From Lunularia cruciata (lineage: Eukaryota > Streptophyta > Marchantiopsida > Lunulariales > Lunulariaceae), in NCBI GenBank assembly GCA_948567375.1, contig OX419755.1, forward strand, positions 4,345,001 through 4,409,000: a DNA stretch of 64,000 nucleotides, read 5' to 3'. Positions within the stretch are counted from its first letter, which is position 1; the number at the start of each line of letters is the position of its first letter. Below are positions 33,831-46,300 of this stretch, piece by piece. The notes below the pieces were generated by a model, which saw only the letters and a list, made by a program, of their open reading frames with translations, did no database searches and had not been told where the DNA came from. A program made the position numbers and the translations under genes.

Positions 33831-35091
33831 GTGACGCAATGGGGTACAACTCAAGCAGCTCCCACCTTCAAAGTCTTTGTAATAACCTTCCACGGTAAAG
33901 TGGGTAACAATTTCCCTTACACACTTTTCCGTACACAATTTCCAATTGAGGCCTCGAGGTCCGAGGCTCTTGTGAACTCCGATTCTTCTGAATTTTGTTC
34001 TGAATTTGACCGGAATGGTCTGGATTCTCACGTTGGCCACTCTTGGAAGAACGCAAATACACATTTCAAGGATTAGGCTTATTTGGAACTTTTGGATGTG
34101 GACGAAATACATCCTGAAAAAATTTGAGATTGGCGAAGACTCCAAGCGCAGCACAGAGCACACGGAAGAAAGAAACAAGGGAAACAAGGGATCATATACG
34201 ATGCCCAACTCTGTTTGTAAGAGGCTATGAGCCATCCGCGGCTGTGAACAAGGTATGGAACTCAATTGCATCCCCTGTTAGAGCGATGGGAACACCCCCA
34301 ATTCCTGGAGCAGTGGGGTTGAAGTCCTACGAAGGAAATCATCCTCTGAAGCGATTTCAGAGCTCGCACTCCTGTCATTGATAAAACAAACTTACACCGC
34401 GTCCTATCAAGTGAAGCTCTCGCTAATGTGAACGTTCTAGATTAGATGGTCGAGAAGAGTTCAGGATGAGGAAAAATTTGATGTTGGAAGTTCCTAAGTC
34501 TTCCATCGTGAAATCAACATAGCTGTAGCTTCTTGGGAGACACCTAATTGCTCCTTAGTTTCACATGAACTCAGACCGATGTAACTGCAGATTTCCAGAC
34601 TCTTGAGAGATATCTAATTGTTCCTTAGTTTCACCTGAACTCAGACCGATGGACCTGCAGATTTACAGACTCTGCTATTTTGAAGTCAAGTTTACATGAG
34701 TGAAACCAAGTTACCAATGTCTCTCCCTGGGCTTTGCTCCAGAGCTCCCCTGTTTTCCGCCACCAAATCCCGATCCCATGGAGTGACCTGTGACAATGCC
34801 CCACCGGCGTAAGTTGGACATTTCTGTGTCAACCGAGGAGCAGCGTCTTTCGTAGAGAGACATGTAGGTCGCACGGATTTGAAAAGCACTGATTTGTACA
34901 CTGTGCATTTAGGGTTTCAATATGGGACATACGAGTTTCAAACAATACCGTAGCAATGAAGCTCTTGCCATCTTCAAAGGATGTGAATGAGGAGGATACT
35001 CTTGCACAATCAGGTCTGCTTTCCCCACTGTGTTGAGCCCTCAGCTGACAGTTGAGGACCTCTGACTTTCACCAGAAGAATTGTCTCAACT

Positions 35092-35136
35092 TGTAATGTT
35101 GGTCACTTTTCTGATCAGAAAGTGACCAACATTACA
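35092..35136. repeat. Near-perfect 45-bp palindrome
   Basis: The arm GTAATGTTGGTCACTTTTCT pairs with AGAAAGTGACCAACATTAC around a central TGATCA; one extra T is the only mismatch. The paralogous site (about 55705-55750) has only the left arm. Confidence 0.85.
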
Positions 35137-35939
35137 CCACTTAAAGTGAACACTTTCAGTATCACTGATATTTGGGAACATTTTGGGTTTAGGAGAATTC
35201 ACTTTGATAGAAGTTAAGAGGCTGTAACTGCAACCCGGCACTGAGTATATGAGGACATCGGAGATAGAAAAAGGGGATGAAGCTTCTGAAGTACCAATCA
35301 TAAATTTAAGTCTTGAGACGTATCAAATCAACATACTATAAAACCCGTTATGAGAAACATATAGATTATTACCCAAATAAATATGAATGAGGTAGAAACT
35401 GCGATGTCTGCTTCCTCTGCAACCCTGCCTTCTTTACTAAGATTCTGATTTGTCTATAGTATGAAAAGTAAATAAGAAAATATCAAATATTCAAAAGTAA
35501 ACATATCATTTGTTTACTATGTTGGATGGTAATGGATTTTGGGGGACAATATAGGATTAGGTTAATGCTTTTAAGCATTATAAGCATTATTAAAAGCAAG
35601 GCTGATTATCGAATCAACCACTCCATCCATAATTATAGATTACAATATATGGTTGGAGCACATGTATTATAGTCTCGTAAACAGGTGATATCCATGAATG
35701 AATAGAAACTAAAGTTAAGAGGTTTACAAGCCAAACATATTTCATCTATCTACACGATTGATGATTATCTAAGTCATAATTTTTATTAACTTTTAGGATG
35801 AAGTTTATGAGGTTCCTAATCCTTTCAAAGATGTAATTACATCCTAAAAGTCTTCATGAAGATTCCCAAGACCTTCAAGAAGATCAAGTTAGATAAGAAA
35901 ATAACTTTCTTATCTAACTAACTACTAATTTGCTTATCT

Positions 35940-36860
35940 AACTGCGATCTCTTTTGTGGTCTTTGGTGTGACAAACAAGTGTGTCAAGAGCCCATCATCA
36001 TTGCATTGGAATTGGTGAATGGTCTCCTTCTCAATGAACACATCAAGTAGTGCTTCAATTGGAGAACATCCATCCAATCTTTTTCTTTGGGTTGCACTCT
36101 TGAGATAGTAGATATCTTGAAGACAGAATCTGCAAGCTTGATTTTGTTCATAAAAGTGTGCTAACAATTTGCTTCAGCACTACTCTAACCCTACACATCT
36201 GCTGAACATTGTTTCTTTCATTCTCTATAAGAGCACACTATAAGATTTATTATTGGTTGATGGTTATGTGTGCTATCCAGGATCTTTGACCTCCAACCAC
36301 CATCATTATCTCTTGGTAAGACCACTTGGAAAGGGCAACTAATGTGTAAAGTTGAAGTATTTTGGATGTGAGTTTCAAGCACAACATATTTCCTCCCATT
36401 TATGCATATCAAAGACATAAACTTGATATCACCTTTAAGTTTGTTACCAATTGTATGCAGGCTTGCAATTCTCACAACATAGCCCATTGAATGAGTGTGG
36501 GCTTGGAGAGCGGTATGAGCTTGTTCCAATGTTGTATAGCAAGCAGCGATTGGCGCAATGAGGAACATAATGAAATTTGGAATGTAGCATGCAAAGGAAA
36601 AAAAGAGAGAAAGCAAACAGAAAGTGAAATGTGGAGAGAGAAAATGAGAAAGCAAACGAAAGGTGCAAGAAGAGAAAATGAGATATTAAAAGAAGGCCTA
36701 GATGCAAAGAACATGAGAAAGCAAACAAAAGGTGCAAGAAGAGAAAATGAGACATTAAAAGAATGCCTAGATGCAAAGAACATGAGAAAGCAAGGAAAGA
36801 CCAACTGCGCCATACACTCATCCACAAGAGGTAGTTATGCATAATTTAAGGACCTACCAT
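35940..36860 (-). pseudogene. MULE transposase N-terminal fragment M3
   Basis: The minus strand encodes a FAR1/FLYWCH-like zinc domain, with CPFQVV and TDSTHNHQP-type spacing (ILDSTHNHQP). Upstream lies an antisense-looking hydrophobic run caused by the 69-bp repeats at 36644-36795. Toward 35940 the frame holds QACRFCLQDIYYL, RLDGCSPIEALLDVF and DDGLLTHLFV, the region that follows the zinc domain in MULE transposases. Similarity to full MULE text stops at about 35940, the same point as in M4. Confidence 0.68.
36644..36795. repeat. 69-bp tandem repeat, just over two units
   Basis: ATGAGAAAGCAAAC recurs at 36644, 36713 and 36782 with exact 69-bp spacing. The unit is A/G-rich on the plus strand. 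It is not expanded in the paralogous M4 segment. Confidence 0.8.
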
Positions 36861-36929
36861 AAGCAAGCAACTTAAAAACATGATATAATGTAAATTCATT
36901 TAGGCCAATTATGTGCTATGCAGTTAGAG

Positions 36930-37393
36930 TGTAACAATATGGAGTTTAGCAATGAAGTTAGTCAAGGCTAACAAGTAGCAAATAGGCCAAATTAGCCTAG
37001 AATATTCTAGAAGTATCTAGGAAGTTACTTGGTATTCTCCCAAGTATTGGGTAATGTGCATGCCAAGTGGTAACTTCTACGGCTAGCTTAGCTTGCATCC
37101 AAGTAGGTAGTTTCTAGAAGGAAACTTTTAGAAAGCTTCCAATTAGCTTAGCTTGCACGCCAAGTAGACGGTTTCTAAAAGGAAGCTTCTTGAGAAGCTT
37201 CCTAGTTAAGTTGACTTGCACTATAAGAAAACGGCTCAAGGAAGCTTCTTGAGATGCTTCTCAAAAGCCTTGTATGCTCCCTATTAATACCAAAGCCAAA
37301 GCTCATGCTGGACATTTGGAGTTTTCCCTCATTCAAGTGTCCCAATGTGAGCTTCCATTGTCTTATTTCTCTCTTTGGTCTCGGTCTTTTACA
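36930..37393 (+). repeat. 5' LTR of B2 (464 bp)
   Basis: It starts TGTAACAATATGGAG and ends GGTCTTTTACA. It is longer than its relatives because of extra text around 37026-37080. A degraded primer site (TTTGGTATTAGAA) follows. Confidence 0.85.
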
Positions 37394-37664
37394 TTTGGTA
37401 TTAGAATAGGAATGGGATGGATGGAATTTATAGACCACCAAATCCATTTTGACCAAACTATTTGGATTTTCATGTCCAAGTACTACCCAAGCATCATTTC
37501 ACACAATTCATCACCTTATGCTTTGGGTAAGATTTTTTGAATGTGATCACTTTGTCGGAGGACCCCTTGGTGCTTCCAATGGTAACTTATGGATGACGGT
37601 GACCATGTTGCATCTATGTGTTAATAAATTAGATAAATTGGGGATAATGTATTAGAGTAGTAGC

Positions 37665-39330
37665 CATGGAAGTGATGTCTAAAATTATCCTTACTATGAA
37701 ATAAAAAATTGAGCACCTTACTTGATTGTTGGATGAATGAGACCGTCAATGACAAGAGCAAGTAGAAAGAGCACCAGTTCAAGAGGGAGAAGAGCAAATC
37801 TGATTTCCAAAACCTAAGGTATTTGAAGATAAGAACCTTCAAAGTGTAGTGAAAATATTTGTGTTTGATTGTGAACGTTACTTCGAAGCAACAAACCTAC
37901 AAGATGAACGGAGATAAATTCTCTTGGCCTCAAGTGTAATGTTTTGAGGATAGAAAAGAAACATAGAGGAGAAAACTTAAGTTTCACACTCAAACTCCGA
38001 TGCCCAAAGGAGCACCTTCTCTTTAGTAAATAGCCAAAGAGGGTCTTCTCCACGGAAGCTCCACCATTGGATTAGGTACATGAATAGGTGACATATTAGT
38101 GAGCTCCACTCTTAGATAAGTTGGATGCATGGGTGACATGTCAGTTCTGATCCTCTTTGGTAGGTCAAACCTTCTTTGACCAAAAGGAACCTTTAGAGAA
38201 TCTTCTTGTAGGAATCTCCAAATTGCATGGGTGAGGTATCGTTGGAAAGCTCTTGATGGGAAAAACTAGATAGGAGAGAAAGCTATCATTTCCCTGATAA
38301 GGAAGAGGAAAATCTATGTATTTTGAAGCCTCATTCTTCCGTTTAGGCCTCTGAAATTGCCTTTGAAGTTTTTAGGCCTATTTGGTTTCTGCACTTTTAA
38401 TAGAAGTGTTCCTTTGGTGATACCTCTACTTGATCTACTTATTCCATCATGTGTACCATCCTTCTAGATATAACCAACCCAAATTTCACCTCCAGATCAT
38501 ATATCTAGCTATTGATTCTAAAGTCTTCAAGTATGTTTCAATCTTTGGCCTATTAATAGAAGTACTCTTTTGGTGATACCTCTATCTTATCTATTTAGTC
38601 CATCATGTATAATATCTTTCCAAATGTTACCAAACCAATTTTCTTCTCTCGATCATATGTCTAGCTATTGGTATTACATCAAGCTAATTGGATGGAGCGG
38701 CAAAATTATGGTGGTGATTCCAAGTGGAGTGAGCTGAGTGGCATTTTGTTAAGCTAATCTTGACATGGGAAGAATCCAAGAGTGCAATAATTGGGCAGGT
38801 AGGTGCATCTAAACTATAAATGCCACACGGGCTGCACAAGATAGGTTGGTAAAATTCAAGCAGATTAGCTTTATAAGAAACTATATCATTCAATTCTAGA
38901 ATATCATATGCAAATTCTGGATATACTAGATGGAGAAGCTCTAGATTGCTTTGTGAGGGGCTTGAAGTCACACACCAGATTGAAAGTAACTATGCGTGAG
39001 TCCAAAGACTTGGAGAAAACCATTCAGTTGGTTGAGTGCTTTGATTCCTTGGTTGTAACAACTTGGTCTTGACCTCGGCCCTTCTTGAACCCACCCATGC
39101 ACTACACATGAGTGGAAGAGCTAACACCAATAGAGATTGATGCCATCCAGTGAAGACCACTTGGCACAACAGATCATGAAAGATTATGACAAAATGGTGG
39201 ATGTTTTTATTGTCACCAAATTGGACACCGCATTGTTGAATGTCTATTCAAGAAGGAGTGACCTCAACAAGTTTCCCAAATGGAGTTTGTGGAGCAAAAT
39301 GATCAAAGAAATGAGGAATCCCAGTAGAAG
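37665..39330 (+). pseudogene. B2 gag remnant, split by the solo LTR
   Basis: Left part: FPKPKVFEDKNLQSV and FVFDCERYFEATNLQDE up to 37930. Right part from 38684: QLDGAAKL, LILTWEESKSAIIG and text around 39100-39300. Many stops are present. Confidence 0.72.
37935..38678 (-). repeat. Solo family A LTR in B2 gag (744 bp)
   Basis: This minus-orientation LTR runs from TGTAATGTTTTGAGG to GGTATTACA. The 5-bp duplication TCAAG flanks it at 37930-37934 and 38679-38683. Removing it restores the gag text for ILLAS-x-QLDG seen in B1 and B4. Confidence 0.93.
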
Positions 39331-39353
39331 ATTTTGAGCCACCTATTGAGAAC

Positions 39354-39671
39354 TTGATTAGTTCCAATGGGATTGAAGGCTTGACCTATGCAAATTTGCT
39401 CCACTTGCAAGGTATGATATCTGATCATGGGTGTAGGATCTTGGTTTATTTTGGGAGTTCAGAGAATTGTATGTCCACACAATTTTCAAGGGTATTAGGT
39501 ATTCCTATTTGGCCAATAATTGGAAGTAGATTGATGATGGCAAATGGTAGAAATAGTGATGCATTTTGTACCTCACATCCTATTGCATTCAAGATTGAGA
39601 AGGAATATTTGGAGTGTATGAGATTTGTAGTGGTGCCTCTATACTATGATATCATTTTGGGTCTACCTTAG
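39354..39671 (+). pseudogene. B2 aspartic protease remnant
   Basis: The frame reads CRILVYFGSSENCMSTQF where the active site should be D-S-G-S; the catalytic Asp is lost. SRLMMANGRNS and YYDIILGLP follow, then a stop. Confidence 0.75.
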
Positions 39672-39989
39672 CTTGAACATCATAAGGTTCAATATGATTA
39701 AAATTGACAATAAATTCAAGTATAACACCGAGGTAAGAAATTTGGATTAGGTTGTCTAGTTGAGTAAGACACCTAAGGATAGTCAATCCCAAGATGGGAA
39801 TTTTGTCAAGAAGGTAACCATTGAGCAAGCTTTGAAGGAAGATAAGTCCCAAGATGGGAAGTTTGTCAGTAAAACAACCATAGAGTAAACTTTGGAGGAA
39901 GATAAATATATTTTTATGATGTGTATCAAGCAAATTGTGCATGGAGAATCTAAAGAGAGCCACAAACCTTGTCAAGCAATGGTTGATCA

Positions 39990-42920
39990 AATAGTTTAGG
40001 ATTTTTAAGATGTGTTTCTAAAAGATCTACCAAAAGGATTACACTTTGATCATGGTATGTCCTTCAAGTTTGAATTATTGCCAAGAAGTATTCCAATGAG
40101 TAGACCAATCTATCAGCTCTCACCAAAGGAGTTGGATGAGCTTTCAACAACATTGACAGAGTTGTTGGAGAAGGATTTCATACAACATAGTACATTTCTC
40201 TTCAGAACACCAATACTATTTGTTCCAAAGAAAGATGGAGTACTTTGCTTCTATATTGATTATCATGGTCTGAATAAACAAACAATGAAGAATGCATATC
40301 CTTTGCCACAAATTGATGACTTGCTTGATTAATTGAGTGGAGCACAATACTTCTCCAAGTTGGATCTTTGACGTGGTTATTGGCAAATTCCCATTGATAG
40401 AGAGGATGTGCAAAAGATTACCTTTCATACAAGGTATGGGGATTTTGAATGGAGAGTTCTGCCTTTTGCACTCACTAATGCCTCCACAATTTTCATGGAT
40501 TAGATGCATCAAGTTTTGGATAGACTCTTGGATTGATATGTGGTGGTATTTTTGGATGATATTTTAATCTATTGCAAGATGGAGGTAGATCATGCGCATA
40601 TTGTGCAAGAAGTCTTATGACACTTATGTCAATGGAAGTTTTACTACAAAAGGTCCAAGTGTACCTTTTGGCAAAAGGAAATTACTTTCTTGGGTCATAA
40701 GATCTCATCCAAAGGAATCAAGATGGAAGAAGAAAAGATCAAGGCCATTACTAATTGGCCTACTCCAAAGGATACCACAAAAGTGCAAGCATTTAATGGA
40801 TTGGTAAGCTTTTACCGCCGGTTATTATGCTCATGTGGCAACACCTTTGATCGACCTTGGGGAACAATTCAAGCTTTCAATGGACCACCAAGCACAAAGA
40901 AGCATTCCAAAAGCTAAATTATATGGTGTCTTCAAGATTCATTCTTCAACTACATGATCTTCAACTACCTTTGTGTAGTTGATTTTGATCCTTCTAACTT
41001 TTCCATTGGAGTTGTGTTGCAACATGAATTTCTTGATGGATTACATTCCATTCTCTTTGTGTCTTGTCAATTGAACACTACTAAAAGGAATTACTCTACT
41101 CAAGATTGGGAGCAACTAGCCATGGTATTTGCCACCAAGGTATGGAGGCATTGTCTATTGGGGAAACAAGTGGTCATGCAAACTGATCATAAACCCTTGT
41201 TGTAGATAATACATTTGGAGCACATGAAGAGTCAACATCATAGTTGGGAGGAACAAAAACAATATTTTGACCTCAAACTTGAGTACAAACTGGGCCAATT
41301 CCATGTTATCCCCAATGCCCTATCACCACAACCAAACTTGAAGTCTCTTCCTCTCATCATGGTGACAATTACAATATTGTTTGTTGACTCCAAAGCCAAA
41401 TCTAGTTCAAGATAGCCTTACAACAAGATCAATTCTTTCAGATGGTACAAGGTCATCTTATAGCATACGACAAAGAGTAGAACACCTTCTCCTTCAAGGA
41501 AGACCTTCTATTCCATGAGGACCAAATATATGTTCCAGCCAAGAATGATCTCTAACTTGTGCACTTGCAAGAAGCCCATGACTTACCAATTGCAAGTCAC
41601 ATGGGTGTAGACAAGACTTTGAGTACCCTCCAACACCAATGGTGGTGGCACAACATGGCATGAGATGTTTGAGAGTTTGTCCAATTGTGTGAGAGTTACC
41701 AATGCAACAAGACCAACAACCAAAAACTTAGTGGACTTATTCAACCACTTCCCATTCCATTTGCTTGATGAGAACACGTGAGCTTGGATCTCATCACATC
41801 CTTGCCCAAGCAAAGCAAGATCACACAATGATTGTAGTATTTGTGGATAAGCTTAGTAAGCAAATCTATTTGGCACCAACCTTTGATATTGTGGATGCTC
41901 CAACATTGGCATAGATCTACTTTGATATTATCTTCAAGCATCATGGGATACCTCGTGTACTAATCTTTGACCGTGATCCTCAATTTATTGGGAAATTTTG
42001 GCAAGCACTCTTCCAAATACTCAGCACCAGGCTTACTTTGTCCATGGCCTATCATCCTCAAACTGATGGAAAATTTTGAATGTGAAAATCATACCTTGGA
42101 GGATATACTTGATGTCTTTGTCAACATCCACCATACCAATTGGGATGAATGTCTTGCAACTATCGAGTTTGCATATAATAATTCCAAACATGCAAGCACC
42201 AAATTCTCTCCTATCTTTCTTAATTATGACCAAGATCTATTTCTTCCAGATTATTGTCTTGCTCCTCCTCCATCTCATGTCCCTTATACTTCCACCTTTT
42301 TGATCACCATATCCCATTCCCTCCAACAAGCCAAACCTCATCTCCTTGTTGCTCAGAATTGTCAAAAACAATATGCAGACCACCATTGTTGTGATCTCAC
42401 CTTTCAAATGGGTGATAAGGTCATGCTCTCCTATAGTAGTAACCTACCACTCTTACTTACTACCCAAGTTCATAAACTTGCTTCTAATTGGACAGGACTC
42501 TTTGATGTTACCTAAATTTTCTCCCTTGTTGTTTATCGACTTGCCTTGCCTTGTTATATGCGCATCCACCCTATCTTTCACATTTCCAAGTTGAAACCCT
42601 TTGTTCCTAACCATCTTACTTTTCCTCTTGTGTCCAACCTCCTCCCCCTCCTGTCCCTATCAATGATCATGAGGAGTATGAAGTTGATCATATCCTTGCG
42701 TGTTGCTACATTCAACAAGGCCGCCAACAACATATGGAGTACAAGGTCCTTTGGAAAGGGTATCCCCTTCATGATGCCACATGGGAATATTTTTCTCATC
42801 TCCCAAATGCACAAATGGCCCTCCAAGAATTTGAAGCTTCAATGGCAACAAGGATATTACCAACTAGCGGTGGGGGCATATGTAACAATATGGAGTTTAT
42901 CAATGAAGTTCATTAGGGTT
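39990..42920 (+). pseudogene. B2 pol remnant: RT, RNase H, integrase, chromodomain
   Basis: RT covers 40012-40920 ([39 protein letters not shown] and later frames with stops). RNase H covers about 40960-41210 (DFDPSNFSIGVVLQ, HCLLGKQVVMQTDHKPLL). Integrase spans about 41560-42400, with broken core motifs. A GPF-like module lies near 42480-42600. The chromodomain (EYKVLWKGYPLHDATWE) lies at about 42736-42800 and is better kept than in B1. Confidence 0.82.
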
Positions 42921-43305
42921 AACAAAGTAGCAAATAGGCCAAATTAACCTAAAATATTCCAAAAGTATCTAGGAAACTTCTTGGGAAGCCTCCCGGCTAG
43001 CTTAACTTGCACCCCAAGTAGACAACTTATAGAAGCTTCCAACTAGCTTAACTTACATGTCAAGTCAACGACTTCTAGAAGGAAGCTTCTTGAGAAACTT
43101 CTCAATTAATTTGGCTTGCACTCCAAGAAAGCAGCTCAAGGAAGCTTCTTGAGATGCTTCTCAAGAGCCTTGTATGCTCCTTATAAATACCAAAGCCAAA
43201 GCTCATGCTAGGCATTCAGAATTTTCCCTCATTCAAGGGTCCCAATGTGAGCTTCCATTCTTCTATTTCTCTCCTTGGTCTTGGTCTTGGTCTTGGTCTT
43301 TTACA
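42881..43305 (+). repeat. 3' LTR of B2 / LTR junction to B3 (425 bp)
   Basis: It runs from TGTAACAATATGGAG to GGTCTTTTACA. A CTTGGT hexamer is expanded to about four units at 43274-43297. Purine-rich GCGGTGGGGGCATA precedes it. Directly after it comes protease text of B3. Confidence 0.85.
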
Positions 43306-46300
43306 CTTCTACACTATGATGTCATTTTGGGGTTGCCTTGGCTTGAATATCATAAGGTTCAATTTGATTGGACCCAATGACAAATTGAAGTACAACACCA
43401 AGGTAGGAATTTCTAATTCTGTTGTGTGGTATCTTTGAGTAAGACACCTAAGAATAGTCAATCCAAGATGAAAATTTTGTCAAGAAAGCAACCAGAGAGC
43501 AAGCCTTGAAGGAAGATAAGTCCCAAGATGGGAAGTTTGTCAAGAAAGCAATAGAGCAAGCTTTGAATGAAGATAAGTCTATTTTTGTGGTGTGAATCAA
43601 GCAGATTGCACAGGGAGAATCTGAGGAAAGTCAAGAGCCTTAGATGGAGATGCTTTGTTTCTATATTGATGACCATAAGCTCAATAAACAAACAATGAAG
43701 AATGCATATCCCTTGCCTCAAATCGATGACTTGCTTGATCAATTGAGTGGAGCACAATACTTCTCCAAGTTGGATCTTTGTAGTGACTATTGGCAAATCC
43801 CCATTGATAGGGAAGATGTGCAAAATACTATCTTTTGCACAAGGTATAGGCACTTTGAATGGAGAGTTCTACCTTTTGGGCTCGTTAATGCTCCAACAAT
43901 CTTCATGGATCAGATGCATTGGGTGTTAGGATGGACTATTGGATTGGTACGTAGTGGTGTTCTTGGATGACATTTTAATCTATAGCAAGACAGAGGCAAA
44001 ACACACAAATTATGTTCAAGAAGTCCTAAGATGACTATGCCAATGGAAGTTTTATTGCAAGAAGTCAAAGTGTGCCTTTTGGTAGAAGGAAGTTACCTTC
44101 TTGGATCATAAGATCTCATCAGGAGGCATCAAGATGGAAGAGAAGAAAATCAAGGCCATTACTGACTGGCCTACTCCAATGGATATCATAGAGGTGTAAG
44201 CATTTAATGGATTGGCAAGTTTTTACCAACGGTTCATTCACTATCATGTGCATGTAGTAGCATCATTGACCAACCTCTTGGGGAAAAACTCAAGCTTTCA
44301 ATGGACTGCAAAGTATGAAGAAGCATTAAAAAAGATGAAACATATTGTATCTTCAAGAGCCATTCTTCAACCATATGATCCTCAATTACCTTGTGTGGTT
44401 GACTTCAATGCTTCTAACTTTACCATTGGAGCAATGTTGCAACATGAATTCCCAAATGAGTTACATCCCATTGCCTTTGTGTCTTGCCAATTAACCACTA
44501 TAGAAAGAAATTACTCTACATAAGATAGTGAAAAACTAGCAATGGTATATGCCACCAAGGTATGGAGGCATTATCTTTTGGGAAAGTAGGTGATCATGGG
44601 TAATACCAATAGCTAGACATATGATCTAGAGATGAAATTTGGTTTGGGAACATTTGGAAGGATGTTATACATGATAGACTTGGTAGATTAGACATAAGTA
44701 TCACCAAAAGATTACTTCTACTAATAGGCCAAAAACCAAAACATACTTGGAAACTTTAGAATCAATAGCTAGGCATATGATCTAGAGGTGAAACTTGGGT
44801 TGGTAACATATGGAAAGATGTTACACATGATAGAGAAAGTAGATCAAATAGAGGTATTACCAAAAGAACACTTCTACTAATAGGGTAGAAGCCAAAGTAA
44901 GCCTGAACTTTTGAGGCAATTTTGGAGGCCTAAATGGATGAATTAGGCTTTGAAAAAGTGCACATCTTCCCCAAATGGAGGTAAAGCTAGCCTGGGTTTG
45001 TCTTATCAAGAGCTTTCAAATGGTACCTCAACCACGTGATTTTGAGATTCCTATAGGAAGATTCTCTAAAATATTCCCTTTGGTCAAAGCTTGTTTGACC
45101 AACCAGATAAGACCAAGACAGACATATCACCCATCCAAACAAGTAATCTAAGGGTGGAGCTTATTGACATGTCACATTTCCATGTACCTAATCCTATGGT
45201 GGAGATTCCTTGGAAGAGATCCTCTTTGGCTGTATAATAAAGAGAAGGTGCTCCTTTGCAGCATCTGAGTTTTAAGTGTGGAATTCATGTTTTCTCTATT
45301 ATGTTTCTCTATCTTTAAAATATTATATCATGCAAATTGATCACAAGCTCTTGTTGTAGAGACTACATTTGGAACACATGAAGAGTTGACATCATTGATG
45401 GGAGGAGCAACTCCAAACTTGAGTATTTGACATCAAACTTGAGTACAAACCCAATGTTCCATGTTGTCCTTGATGCACTATGACAACAACCTAATTTGAA
45501 GTCTCTTTGTCTCATCTTGGCGGCAATTACAACGGAGTCAATTGACTCCAATGTCCAAATTGAGTTTAGAATAGCTCTACAACAAGATCTATTCTTTTAG
45601 ATGGTACAAGGTCATCTTGCAACATGCAACAAGGAGTACAACACCTTCTCTTTCAAGGGAGGCCTTCTATTCTATGAGGATTGGATATATATTCCAACCA
45701 AGAATGATCTTTGACTTGTGTGCCTCCAAGAAGCCCATGACTTACCAATTCCAAGTCACATGGGTGTGGACAAGACTTTGAGTACCCTCTAATACCAATG
45801 GCGGTGGCCCAACATGGCACGAGATGTTTGAGAGTTTGTCCGATTGTGTGAGAGATACCAATGCAACAAGGCCAACAACTAAAAACCAAGTGGACTTCTT
45901 CAACCACTTCCTATTCCATTTGCTTGATGGGAACACTTGAGTTTAGATCTCATCACATCCTTACCCAAAATGAGCAAGGTTACACAACAATTGTGGTGTT
46001 TGTGGATAAGCTTAGTAAGCAAATCCATTTGGCACTAATCTTTGATATCGTGGATGCTCCAACATTGGTGCAGATCTACTTTGACATTATCTTCAAGCAT
46101 CATGGGAATGCCTTGTATACTCATCTCCAATCGTGATCTTGATTCATTGGAAAATTTTGGCAAGCACTCTTCTAGATATTTGGCACCAAGTTTGCTTTGT
46201 TCATGGCCTATCATCCTCAAACTGATGGATAAAATGAATGTGCAAATTGCACTTTGGAAGATATGCTTCATGTCTTTTCCAATGTTCACCATATCGATTG

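Larger units (their letters stand above)
33830..36925. repeat. Segmental duplicate, copy 1 (pairs with 54480-58280)
   Basis: This block matches 54480-58280 along its length, including the text CCTCGAGGTCCGAGGCTCTT, a run of short open frames without motifs, and a MULE N-terminal fragment. Copy 2 differs by a LINE insertion at 56044. Copy 1 keeps the empty site CTTTACT (35432-35438). Copy 1 ends where the family B LTR starts at 36930. No host gene was identified in it. Confidence 0.75.
36930..43305 (+). mobile_element. Family B element B2, degenerate
   Basis: It has a 5' LTR (36930-37393), gag (about 37665-39330, split by a solo A LTR), protease, RT, RNase H, integrase, chromodomain and a 3' LTR (42881-43305). 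The left flank is MULE sequence and the right flank is protease text of B3. The five bases outside each end differ (TAGAG and CTTCT), so the two LTRs did not come from one simple insertion. Confidence 0.85.

Noticed and set aside
36644-36795. Regular repeats considered as a CRISPR-like array
   Set aside because: Units are contiguous with no spacers, and the context is a eukaryotic transposon.
36444-36842. Hydrophobic, membrane-like minus-strand frames (Phe/Leu rich) here and at 57851-58175
   Set aside because: They are the complement of A/G-rich low-complexity repeats, and two or three frames are open at once; no conserved protein pattern.
43274-43297. CTTGGT repeats, considered as a functional microsatellite
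   Set aside because: Only about four units, in the LTR end where other copies have one or two; simple slippage.
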